DNA of 64,000 bases from Sandaracinaceae bacterium. Lineage in GTDB: Bacteria; Myxococcota_A; Polyangia; Polyangiales; Houyiibacteriaceae. This document shows positions 57,036-64,000 of this stretch, piece after piece; the stretch's first letter is position 1, and each line of letters begins with the position of its first letter. The stretch is taken from the NCBI GenBank assembly GCA_020633055.1, contig JACKEJ010000006.1, positions 682,001 through 746,000 on the forward strand, written 5' to 3'. The notes under the pieces were generated by a model. It searched no databases. It saw nothing but the letters and a program-made list of their open reading frames with translations, and was not told where the DNA came from. Position numbers and translations under genes: made by a program.

Positions 57036-58442
57036 TCAGCACCGCAGCACGTCCCCCTCGGCGGGCACGGCCACGCTCGGGAACTGCCGCTCCCGCAGCT
57101 CGTGCTCGAGGGCGCGCAGGCCGGTGAGCTCGCCGTGGACCAGGGCCACCTGCCGGAGCTGGCCGCGGGTGCGCACCTTCTCCGCGAAGGCCAGGAGGTC
57201 GCGCTGGTCGGCGTGGGCGCTGAAGCCCTCCAGCACCTCCACGCGGCAGGAGCGCTGCCACTCCACGCCCAGGATGCGCACGCGCGGGCGGCGCTCGACC
57301 AGGCGGCGGCCGAGGGTGTGCTGCGCCATGAAGCCCACGATGACCACCACGCTGTTGGGGTCTTCCACGATGGCCTTCAGGTGGTGCACCACGCGGCCGA
57401 ACTCGCACATGCCGCTGGCCGCGATGATGATGCAGGGCTCGCGGTTGGCGTCGATGTCCATCGACTCGCGCACGGACTCGACGTAACGCAGCCCCGGGAA
57501 GTTGAAGGGGGAGCCGTCGTTGGCGAGCATCTGCGCCGTCTCGTCGTCGTAGCAGCCCGGGTGGCGACGGAACACGTCGGTCACCTTCAGCGCCAGCGGC
57601 GAGTCCAGGTAGACGGGGACCTCGGGCAGGCGCCCGGCGTCCAGCAGGCGCCGCAGCGTGTAGAGGATCTCCTGCGCGCGCTCGAGCGCGAACGAGGGGA
57701 TCACCACCTTGCCCCGCCGCGCCACCGTCTCCTCCACGATGCGGGCCAGGTCGTCCTCCATGGCCTTGCGGGGCGGGTGCAGCCGGTCGCCGTAGGTGGA
57801 CTCCATCAGCAGCACGTTGGCGCCGTGCGGCAGCTCCGGGTCGCGCAGGATGGGCATGGCGTGGCGCCCGAGGTCGCCGGTGAAGACGACGCGCTTCATG
57901 TCGCCCTCGTCGTCGATGTCGAGCACCACGATGGCGCTGCCCAGCACGTGACCTGCGTCGAAGAAGGTCAACGTCACGCCCGGGAGGATCTGCCGCGGCT
58001 CGTGGTAGGGCGTGGCCACCATCTGCTTCATCACGCCGTCCACGTGCGCCTGCTCGTAGAGCGGCTCCACTGGGTCCATCGACGTGGTGCCGCGCGCCAC
58101 CTTGCCGTTGATCCACTCGGCGTCGTGCTTCTGGATGGCGGCCGCGTCCTCCAGCATGGCGCTGCACAGGTCGGTCGTGGCCTCGGTGGCGTAGATGGCG
58201 CCGCGATAGCCCGCCTTGTAGAGCACGGGCAGCGCGCCGGAGTGATCGATGTGCGCGTGCGAGAGCACGGCCACGTCCACCTCGCGCGGGTCGACGCGCA
58301 GGTTGCGGTTGCGCTCCACCGACTCCTTGCGGCGCCCCTGGAACAGCCCGCAGTCCAACAGGACGTTGCCCTGCGGCGTGTGGACCAAGTGCATGGAGCC
58401 CGTGACCCCCTGCGCCGCACCCAGGAACTCGATCTCGATCAT
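57036..58442 (-). CDS. Beta-CASP metallo-beta-lactamase nuclease (YSH1/CPSF73-like)
   Basis: A 468-aa MBL-fold enzyme with a beta-CASP domain, the RNA-processing exo/endonuclease family related to CPSF73. The metal motif SHAHIDHSG is complete (His62, His64, Asp66, His67). Further signatures are DAGHVLGSA, VFTGDLGR, LMESTYGDR (motif A region), and in the beta-CASP part SPLALKVTDVF and ASGMCEFGRVVHHL. The terminal domain GFSAHADQRDLLAF supplies the last His. Start ATG 58442 gives the family N-terminus IEIEFLGAAQGVTGSMHL. Known bacterial members act on RNA 5' ends; substrate here unknown. Not RNase J, which is longer with a distinct C-terminal domain. Confidence 0.95.
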   Translation of the reverse strand: MIEIEFLGAAQGVTGSMHLVHTPQGNVLLDCGLFQGRRKESVERNRNLRVDPREVDVAVLSHAHIDHSGALPVLYKAGYRGAIYATEATTDLCSAMLEDAAAIQKHDAEWINGKVARGTTSMDPVEPLYEQAHVDGVMKQMVATPYHEPRQILPGVTLTFFDAGHVLGSAIVVLDIDDEGDMKRVVFTGDLGRHAMPILRDPELPHGANVLLMESTYGDRLHPPRKAMEDDLARIVEETVARRGKVVIPSFALERAQEILYTLRRLLDAGRLPEVPVYLDSPLALKVTDVFRRHPGCYDDETAQMLANDGSPFNFPGLRYVESVRESMDIDANREPCIIIAASGMCEFGRVVHHLKAIVEDPNSVVVIVGFMAQHTLGRRLVERRPRVRILGVEWQRSCRVEVLEGFSAHADQRDLLAFAEKVRTRGQLRQVALVHGELTGLRALEHELRERQFPSVAVPAEGDVLRC

Positions 58443-58582
58443 GGCGGGGCATAGCGCAGGGGGCGCGCCCAGCAACGCGCGGCAGGAGGCTCGGCCGAGC
58501 GCCTCGGTACGACGACGTCCCGGCACGCACGAACGCGCATGCAGGACGACACGCGCGCGGTCGCGTGGCGAGCGGCTGCGCG

Positions 58583-59713
58583 TCAGTCCCGGCCGGACTC
58601 GTCGCGGCGCCGCGCGTGCTCCATGAGCACGTACGACGTGGGCAGCTTGAGCTCGTCGTCGACGTTGGCGTCGCTGGGCCCGAACTCGAAGCGCCCGTGG
58701 GTCCAGTCCAGCACGTGGAACAGGCGCTCCACGCCAGCCAGGCCCACGTCCGTGGAGAGGTCCACCCGGTGGACGGCGCCCGCCTGGATGTGCAGCGTGG
58801 CGATGTGCGGCTCGGAGATGACCAGTAGCGCCCCCGTCCGGCGCTCGGCCTCGATGAAAGAGAGGACGCTGGGCAGCGACACCAGGCTGAGGTCCCCGCT
58901 GAGCGCGCCGCGGTCGGCCGAGCTGCTGGGGCGGTGCTTGCTGCGGAGGAGCACGCGGCCGATGCGCGCGGCGAGCTCCTCGTCGTCGAAGGGCTTGCCG
59001 AGGTAGTCGTCCACGCCCAGCTGGTAGCCGCGCAGGCGCTCCGGCTCGCCCGTGAGCGTGGTGAGGAAGATGACGGGGGTGCGCGCCAGGGTGGGGCGCG
59101 AGCGCACGATGCGCAGGAACTGCCAGCCGTCCATCATGGGCATCTGCACGTCGGAGAGCACGATGTCCGCGGGCTCCTTCATGAGCAGGCCGATGGCCTC
59201 GAGCCCGTTCTTGGCGGTGCGCACGCGGTGACCGAGGTTGCGCGCCAGGCTAGCGGCGCGCTCCAGATACATGGGCGAGTCGTCCACGACCAGGACGTCC
59301 GCGGTGATGGGCATGTCCGAAGGCTGCGGGTCCAGGCCACGCACCAGCTGCTCGGCGATGCGACGACCCACCTCGTGGTCGGCGTGCAGGAACTCCATGC
59401 CCATGCCCGGGTTGCTCTTCCGGGCCTCGGCGGCTTCCACGTCCAGCACGTACGCGACGCGCGCCAGGACGCTCGCGGGCGGCTTGTCGTCAGGCAGTTC
59501 GACGTTCAGGCGCACGATGGACCCGATGGGCAGGAAGCGCTTGGTTGCGATGAACAGGCCACCCCGGCTGATGTTGCGGGTGTACGACTCCACCATGTCG
59601 TCGATGGAGCGGAAGCGCACCAGGTAGCTGGCCTCGACGCGCGGCTCGGTCCTGCGGCCGGAGGCGTCTGCGGCTTGCGGTGTGAGTTGGGGGGAGCCTT
59701 CGTCGCTGGACAC
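58583..59713 (-). CDS. PilZ - response receiver - DUF4388 signalling protein
   Basis: A 376-aa three-domain signalling protein. Residues 18-125 are a PilZ domain with RRTEPR and RNISRGGLFI, so binding of cyclic-di-GMP is likely. Residues 137-250 are a receiver domain with Asp144-Asp145, phosphoacceptor Asp188 (SDVQMP), a Thr at LTT and Lys240, all intact. Residues about 268-365 match DUF4388 (LSLVSLPSVLSFIEAERRTGALLV). It therefore may join c-di-GMP sensing, phosphorelay input and a DUF4388 output linked with motility or polarity. No histidine kinase is nearby. Confidence 0.92.
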   Translation of the reverse strand: MSSDEGSPQLTPQAADASGRRTEPRVEASYLVRFRSIDDMVESYTRNISRGGLFIATKRFLPIGSIVRLNVELPDDKPPASVLARVAYVLDVEAAEARKSNPGMGMEFLHADHEVGRRIAEQLVRGLDPQPSDMPITADVLVVDDSPMYLERAASLARNLGHRVRTAKNGLEAIGLLMKEPADIVLSDVQMPMMDGWQFLRIVRSRPTLARTPVIFLTTLTGEPERLRGYQLGVDDYLGKPFDDEELAARIGRVLLRSKHRPSSSADRGALSGDLSLVSLPSVLSFIEAERRTGALLVISEPHIATLHIQAGAVHRVDLSTDVGLAGVERLFHVLDWTHGRFEFGPSDANVDDELKLPTSYVLMEHARRRDESGRD

Positions 59714-59733
59714 GTGCTGAGTGTACGATCAGA

Positions 59734-59754
59734 CCGGCGCGGCGGTAGCGCCGG
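59734..59754. terminator. Small hairpin upstream of the PilZ-receiver gene
   Basis: CCGGCGC (59734-59740) pairs perfectly with GCGCCGG (59748-59754), 20-40 nt upstream of the minus-strand start at 59713. It could terminate the preceding ClC transcript or act in the leader. Confidence 0.35.
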
Positions 59755-59870
59755 AGGGTGGTTTGGTGGTGCTGCCTGCGACATGTGGGCGCAGGAACGC
59801 GCTTGCGTGAAGGCGGCACGAGCACCCGAGAACGCGGCACCATGGCGTCGTGGCCGATTGCCTCACGAGC

Positions 59871-61265
59871 TCACCCGCCAGTCTCGTCGGCCGTGGGCGT
59901 GGGAGAGCTGCGCTGTGCGTCGTACAGCTTGAACTTCAACGTCAGCAGGTAGGTGACTCCGCAGGCGAGGATGGCGGGCGGGCCGAAGGATTTTCCGAAC
60001 ACCTCCAGCACCAGCGCGATCGCGGCGAGGGGCACGCCGATGACGGCGACGAGCGAGCTGCCGAGGCCCACCACCGCGAACAGGGCCGGGTCCAGCTGGG
60101 TCCAGCCCGTGAGGTTGGCCAGGTGCGCGACCAGCGCGCCGGACACGCCACCCAGGTACATGGACGGCACCAGCAGGCCCGCGCTGCCGCTGCCCGCCAT
60201 GGTGAGGCCGGTGGTGATGGTCTTGCCGACCAGGACGAGCAGCAGCATCCACCAGGTGGCCAGCACCGCGTCGCCCGCGAGGATGCCGCTGAGCGTGCGC
60301 TCGCCCATGCCCAGCACGTGCGCGGGGCTGAGGTCCGCCGCGTAGGAGAGGGCCAGCGCCACGATCCCCGTCCCGAGCGCGCTGACGACCGCGTGCCACC
60401 CCGACCGGACGCGCGCGGCGAAGAACTTCTCGATGGCGACCATGGCCTTACCGAAGCCGAAGGCGACCGGTACCGAGACGGTGACCGCCACCAGCGCCGC
60501 CGCGCCCAGCTCGGCGATGGAGTACACCTCGGAGTGCGCGGGGCCGACGAAGAGCGGCTCGTAGCCGCCGCTGAGCCAGCCGTTCAGCCAGAAGGCGATC
60601 ACGCCCGCCCACAGGCAGTAGGCGAGCTTGCGGTAGATGATGCGGTCTCCGTAGGCCACCTCGGTCGCGAACAGGGCCGCCGTGAAGGGCGCGCCGAGCA
60701 GCGTGGACACCGCCGCCGCGATGCCCGCCAGCTGATACGTACGCAGCTCGTGCTCGCTGCGCACCGCCAGCACACGCGCGAAGCCCGCGCTGACGGCCTC
60801 GCCCATCATCACGACGGGGGCCTCGAGCCCGCCCGACGCGCCGCTGCCGATGGTGAGCAACGTCGTGACGAACTTGCGCGCGGCGAGCGCGAAGGCGGGG
60901 CGCTCGTAGCGCGGCTGGGGGTCGTCGCCCTCGTGGTCGTAGGTGACGTGGTAGTTGGACAGCGCCGTGCCCATGCCGTCGCCGAAGGCCGACTGCCACA
61001 CCGCGCGTTGCGCCAAGAGCCCGCGCACGATCCCGGAGCCCGTGAGCGAGAGCAGCAGGATGGCGGCGGCCTCCCAGGTCTTGGGGGTGACGGCCTCCAG
61101 CACCACGTGCAGCGCGAAGTGCACCGCGAGGCGCAGCAGCGTGCAGGCGCCCCACACCAGGATGGTGAGCATCGCCACCAGGAGCACGATGCGGACGATG
61201 GAGTCCCAGGAGTCGTGGAGCGCGCGTGCCTCGTCGTCGAGGCTCTCGAAGTGCTTGCCTGCCAT
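59871..61265 (-). CDS. ClC-family chloride channel/transporter
   Basis: A 464-aa ClC protein with about 10-12 membrane helices. The signature blocks are GSGASGGLEAP (GxxxxP-type with the gating Glu in the position of GREGP), the selectivity region GSGSAGLLVPSMYLGG, and helix-N-like sequences. No C-terminal CBS domains, so the short form. Start ATG 61265; the longer open frame upstream lacks support. 276 bp separate it from the divergent acyl-CoA dehydrogenase. Whether it is a Cl- channel or H+/Cl- exchanger cannot be settled; the external-gate Glu is present. Confidence 0.94.
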   Translation of the reverse strand: MAGKHFESLDDEARALHDSWDSIVRIVLLVAMLTILVWGACTLLRLAVHFALHVVLEAVTPKTWEAAAILLLSLTGSGIVRGLLAQRAVWQSAFGDGMGTALSNYHVTYDHEGDDPQPRYERPAFALAARKFVTTLLTIGSGASGGLEAPVVMMGEAVSAGFARVLAVRSEHELRTYQLAGIAAAVSTLLGAPFTAALFATEVAYGDRIIYRKLAYCLWAGVIAFWLNGWLSGGYEPLFVGPAHSEVYSIAELGAAALVAVTVSVPVAFGFGKAMVAIEKFFAARVRSGWHAVVSALGTGIVALALSYAADLSPAHVLGMGERTLSGILAGDAVLATWWMLLLVLVGKTITTGLTMAGSGSAGLLVPSMYLGGVSGALVAHLANLTGWTQLDPALFAVVGLGSSLVAVIGVPLAAIALVLEVFGKSFGPPAILACGVTYLLTLKFKLYDAQRSSPTPTADETGG

Positions 61266-61541
61266 GGATGTGGGTCGGGGCGCCGAACGGGGTCCCCGCG
61301 CTGGCCGTGAAGGTGAACGCCGAGGCGGCATCGCGCCAGCGCTCGGTCACTGGCGTCGCGTCCGGGTCTTGGGCACACCGGGTCGGAAGACGTCGCGGTG
61401 CGGCGTGTACGGGGGGCCGCGCAACGGAACGTGTCAGGTCTTCGCAGGGTGCGTCGCGGCGGGTACCATCGCCCGGCCCCCGAGGGCCGTCTTCCGCGCC
61501 CCGTGCACGGACCACGCGCCCCGTCACCCCGAGAGTCACGC

Positions 61542-62693
61542 ATGATCTTCACGCCAGAGCACGATGAGCTTCGCCGCACCGTCCGCACCTTCGTCGAACA
61601 GGAGCTGAACCCGCACGTCCGCGAGTGGGAGGACGCAGGGCGCTTCCCCATTCACGAGGTGTTCGCGAAGATGGGCGAGCTGGGCCTGCTGGGGGTGACC
61701 AAGCCCACCGCGTACGGCGGGATGGGGCTCGACTACTCGTACGGCATGGTCATGGCCGAGGAGATGGGGCGCGTCACCTGCGGCGGTGTGCCGCTGGCCG
61801 TGGGCGTGCAGACCGACATGGCCACCCCGGCCCTCGCGCGCTTCGGCAGCGACGAGCTGCGCAAGGAGTACCTGGCGCCGGCCATCGCGGGCCAGATGGT
61901 GGCGGCCATCGCGGTGAGCGAGCCGCAGGCGGGCAGCGACGTGGCGGGCGTCGCGACCACCGCCACCAAGGATGGCGACGACTACGTCATCAACGGCACC
62001 AAGATGTGGATCACCAACGCGCCCAGCGCGGACTGGTTCTGCCTGTTGGCCAACACGTCGGAGGGCAAGCCCCACGTGAACAAGTCGCTCATCGTCGTGC
62101 CCAAGGACGCGGGCGGCATCACCGTGGACAAGCCCCTCAAGAAGCTGGGCATGCACGCCTCGGAGACGGCGCAGGTGTTCTTCGACAACGTGCGCGTGCC
62201 GCAGCGCAACCGCATTGGTCAGGAGGGCGCGGGCTTCACCATGCAGATGCTGCAGTTCCAGGAGGAGCGCTTGTTCGCGGCGGCCAACAGCATCCGCTCC
62301 ATGGAGCGCGTCATCGACGAGACGGCGGCCTACGCGCGGGAGCGCAAGGTGTTCGGGCGCCCGCTGCTGGACAACCAGTCCGTGCACTTCCGGCTGGCGG
62401 AGCTGAAGTGCGAGGTGGAGTGCCTGCGCGCGCTCACGTACCGCGCGTGCGAGATGTACATCAACGGCAAGGACGTGCTGCAGCTGGCGTCCATGGCGAA
62501 GCTGAAGGTGGGGCGCCTGACGCGCGAGGTGGCCGACGCGTGCCTGCAGTACTGGGGCGGCAACGGCTTCATGTGGGAGAACCCCGCCGGGCAGCTGTAC
62601 CGCGACGGACGGCTGGGTTCCATCGGCGGCGGCGCAGACGAGATCATGCTGAACATCATCTGCAAGACCATGGGCACGCTGCCAGGACGCTGA
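61542..62693 (+). CDS. Acyl-CoA dehydrogenase
   Basis: A 383-aa flavoenzyme that oxidises acyl-CoA to trans-2-enoyl-CoA. Visible are the N-terminal helical domain, the FAD/substrate segment IAVSEPQAGSDVAG, ITNAPSADWF, the FAD-binding ERLFAAANSIRSME region, and the C-terminal YWGGNGFMWENP. In that last segment the Glu of the WENP element occupies the position of the catalytic base in many family members. The ending SIGGGADEIMLNII is that of the citronellyl/AcdA-like group. Start ATG 61542 with the FTPEHDELRRTVRTFV N-terminus is typical. The substrate is unknown; the acyl-CoA ligase at 30305-31972 is far away. Confidence 0.94.
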   Translation: MIFTPEHDELRRTVRTFVEQELNPHVREWEDAGRFPIHEVFAKMGELGLLGVTKPTAYGGMGLDYSYGMVMAEEMGRVTCGGVPLAVGVQTDMATPALARFGSDELRKEYLAPAIAGQMVAAIAVSEPQAGSDVAGVATTATKDGDDYVINGTKMWITNAPSADWFCLLANTSEGKPHVNKSLIVVPKDAGGITVDKPLKKLGMHASETAQVFFDNVRVPQRNRIGQEGAGFTMQMLQFQEERLFAAANSIRSMERVIDETAAYARERKVFGRPLLDNQSVHFRLAELKCEVECLRALTYRACEMYINGKDVLQLASMAKLKVGRLTREVADACLQYWGGNGFMWENPAGQLYRDGRLGSIGGGADEIMLNIICKTMGTLPGR

Positions 62694-62730
62694 GCGTGGG
62701 CGTGCGCGCGGCGGATGGGCAGAGGTAGCG

Positions 62731-63741
62731 GTGGCGACGCGCGTGCGCGTGGGCGAGTGGTCAGTCGAGGTCGACGGCGAGCGGCTCACGTGGACGCGGG
62801 GTGACGAGGCGCTCGTGCAGTCGCGGACCGAGCTGCGCGCGTTGGGTCCGCCCGCGGCTATCACGCTCCGGGCGAGCTATCGCACGGGGCTCGAGCAGCT
62901 CATGCGCGTAGTGTTCGCGGGGACGGAGGCCGAGCACGAGGCGGTGGGCTCCGTGTTTCCGCGCCTCGCGCAGCTGACCAGCGCGCGGGCGGGCGAGGCC
63001 ATCGAGCGGTTGCTCGCGCGGGTGAGCGGCGCGCAAGGGCCCGTGAAGGAGGCGCGCGAGCTGCTGGAGGTGGGCCTCGGCGGCGGGAGCATGCCGGTGC
63101 ACGACCGCACCATCGACGCGCTCGAGGCAGCAGTGACCACGCCGGAGCTGGCTGCAGCCTTCGCGCCGTTCGTGACGAAGGCGTTCGACCGGGGGTGGCC
63201 GCGGCGCGCCGCCGAGGCGGTGTCCCGAGCTCTCGGTGTGCAGCCCGTCTTGGCCGACGTCGTCGCGGAGGGCATGGCGCAGCGAGGGCTCGACGCTCAC
63301 GTGGCGCGCGCCTTGTGGATGCGCGCACGGCGTGAAGGTGGCGACGCGGCGGACGCGCGTGCGCTGGACGATGCCGCGGCGGCTGCGCACGAGCTGACTG
63401 CGCACGAGGTGGGGTTCTTCCTGTCATGCGCGGCGCGTCATGTCGCAGCGGCCGCGTCCTGCGCGCTCCCTGCCTATCGGGGGCCTGGCGACGGTCAGCC
63501 GGATCTCGGCGGCCGGGAGGGGGGCCCCATCCACGTGTACACCGCGCGTTGGACCTGCCCTACGCGTGCGGAGGAGCCACAGGGCGTGCCCCCGGAACCG
63601 AGCCCCTGCCGCGTGTGTGCAGCGCCCACGACGGAGACCGTCTACTACCGCAACGACAGCGGCACCGGCTGGCGCAGCGAGATCCACGACATGCGCTGCG
63701 CCACGTGCGACGCGTTCGTCACGCACGAAGTCGACGACTGA
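62731..63741 (+). CDS. Hypothetical protein with C-terminal zinc-binding Cys pairs
   Basis: Not recognised. A 336-aa soluble protein with an alpha-helical N-terminal two thirds (Ala/Glu-rich, LARVSGAQGPVKEARELLEVG). The C-terminal part holds CRVC (residues about 289-292) and CATC (about 321-324), separated by an aromatic beta hairpin, a probable zinc ribbon. A GTG start follows the acyl-CoA dehydrogenase stop by 37 bp, so it may be cotranscribed. No enzyme motif. Confidence 0.8.
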   Translation: MATRVRVGEWSVEVDGERLTWTRGDEALVQSRTELRALGPPAAITLRASYRTGLEQLMRVVFAGTEAEHEAVGSVFPRLAQLTSARAGEAIERLLARVSGAQGPVKEARELLEVGLGGGSMPVHDRTIDALEAAVTTPELAAAFAPFVTKAFDRGWPRRAAEAVSRALGVQPVLADVVAEGMAQRGLDAHVARALWMRARREGGDAADARALDDAAAAAHELTAHEVGFFLSCAARHVAAAASCALPAYRGPGDGQPDLGGREGGPIHVYTARWTCPTRAEEPQGVPPEPSPCRVCAAPTTETVYYRNDSGTGWRSEIHDMRCATCDAFVTHEVDD

Positions 63742-63752
63742 GCCCTTCCGTC

Positions 63753-63774
63753 CGCGGCGGTCCGCTCCGCCGCG
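63753..63774. terminator. Hairpin between convergent genes
   Basis: CGCGGCGG (63753-63760) pairs with CCGCCGCG (63767-63774) around a six-base loop, immediately downstream of both convergent stops. No T-tract. Confidence 0.5.
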
Positions 63775-63776
63775 CC

Positions 63777-64000
63777 TCAGTCCTCCATCAACGCGTCCGC
63801 CAGCGACAGGATCCATCCGTCGAAGGCGCCGTTCGAGAGCAACACCACGCTTCTCTGGCGGGCGCGGTCGAAGCGCACGACGTTCCGAAAGCCCGCCAAG
63901 CCCCCGTTGTGCCCGACGACGTCTTCGCCGCCTTGGCCCAGGAAGAAGCCGTACCCGTACCCGTGACCCTGATGCGACGTCAGGGCACGCTCCCACATGG
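63777..64000 (-). CDS. Serine beta-lactamase-like hydrolase (C-terminal fragment, cut by window edge)
   Basis: Only the last 74 residues are inside the window. GYGYGFFLG, GHNGGLAGFRNVVRFD and VVLLSNG are the C-terminal beta-lactamase/transpeptidase-like (class C, PF00144-type) signature, with HNGG in the position of the KTG/HxG motif. The SxxK and YxN motifs would lie outside. It may be an esterase, peptidase or penicillin-binding-like protein. Confidence 0.85.
   Translation of the reverse strand, partial: MWERALTSHQGHGYGYGFFLGQGGEDVVGHNGGLAGFRNVVRFDRARQRSVVLLSNGAFDGWILSLADALMED

Overview
The window is very GC-rich and densely coded on both strands. Several signs point to a myxobacterium (phylum Myxococcota, perhaps a Polyangia/Sandaracinaceae-type genome). 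There is a MYXO-CTERM-like C-terminal sorting signal (about 4226-4333). A large Cys-rich VCBS-repeat lipoprotein is present. DUF4388 (PatA-N-like) proteins occur, one of them fused to PilZ and receiver domains. The window also has a Hanks-type Ser/Thr kinase with the HRDVTPQN variant loop, and TPR/cyclic-nucleotide-domain fusions. The lineage call is inference from gene content; no rRNA is present.

Layout. 1-8.7 kb holds housekeeping genes: secA (cut by the left edge), an unknown membrane protein, a Fur-family regulator, a MYXO-CTERM protein, a glyoxalase-II-like hydrolase, a membrane pyrophosphatase with an unusual acidic tail, and fabD. 8.7-15.3 kb holds the VCBS lipoprotein, a DUF4388 protein, a BolA/monothiol-glutaredoxin pair and a protein kinase. 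15.4-22.4 kb is a five-gene plus-strand run: TPR protein, CapA-like phosphoesterase lipoprotein, TPR plus double cNMP-binding protein, NTF2-like protein and subtilisin-like protease. 22.4-22.9 kb is non-coding and contains a near-consensus sigma-54 promoter just upstream of a perfect 15-bp inverted repeat.

22.9-32.0 kb (minus strand) contains an acyl-CoA synthetase followed by the most unusual locus of the window. This is a 549-aa Hsp90/GHKL-type ATPase whose stop overlaps the start of a 1902-aa protein. The large protein opens with what looks like a degenerate copy of the same ATPase fold and carries several diverged internal repeats. I cannot assign this pair to a described system. 32.0-32.5 kb is a non-coding divergent promoter region with a long inverted repeat and a 38-bp direct repeat.

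32.5-41.7 kb holds a YwiC-like membrane protein, a TldD-like protease, a cytochrome c maturation cluster (a CcmF-CcmH fusion followed by CcmI-like/zinc-ribbon and CcmI-like/secreted-domain proteins), and a lipoprotein/outer-membrane pair. 41.8-56.6 kb is an accessory, defence-flavoured region. It includes an HNH protein, tRNA-Gln(UUG), a Panacea-Fic toxin-antitoxin candidate, a complete type I restriction-modification operon (hsdR-hsdM-hsdS) with a translationally coupled fourth gene, an unknown protein with nuclease-like features, a nitrilase-superfamily protein, a membrane protein and an orphan AbiEi-like antitoxin. No integrase was seen, so island status is inference.

56.7-64.0 kb holds a small lipoprotein, a beta-CASP metallo-beta-lactamase nuclease, a PilZ-receiver-DUF4388 regulator, a ClC chloride channel, an acyl-CoA dehydrogenase, a zinc-ribbon protein and the C-terminus of a serine hydrolase cut by the right edge. 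All functional calls rest on reading motifs by eye; no database search was possible.
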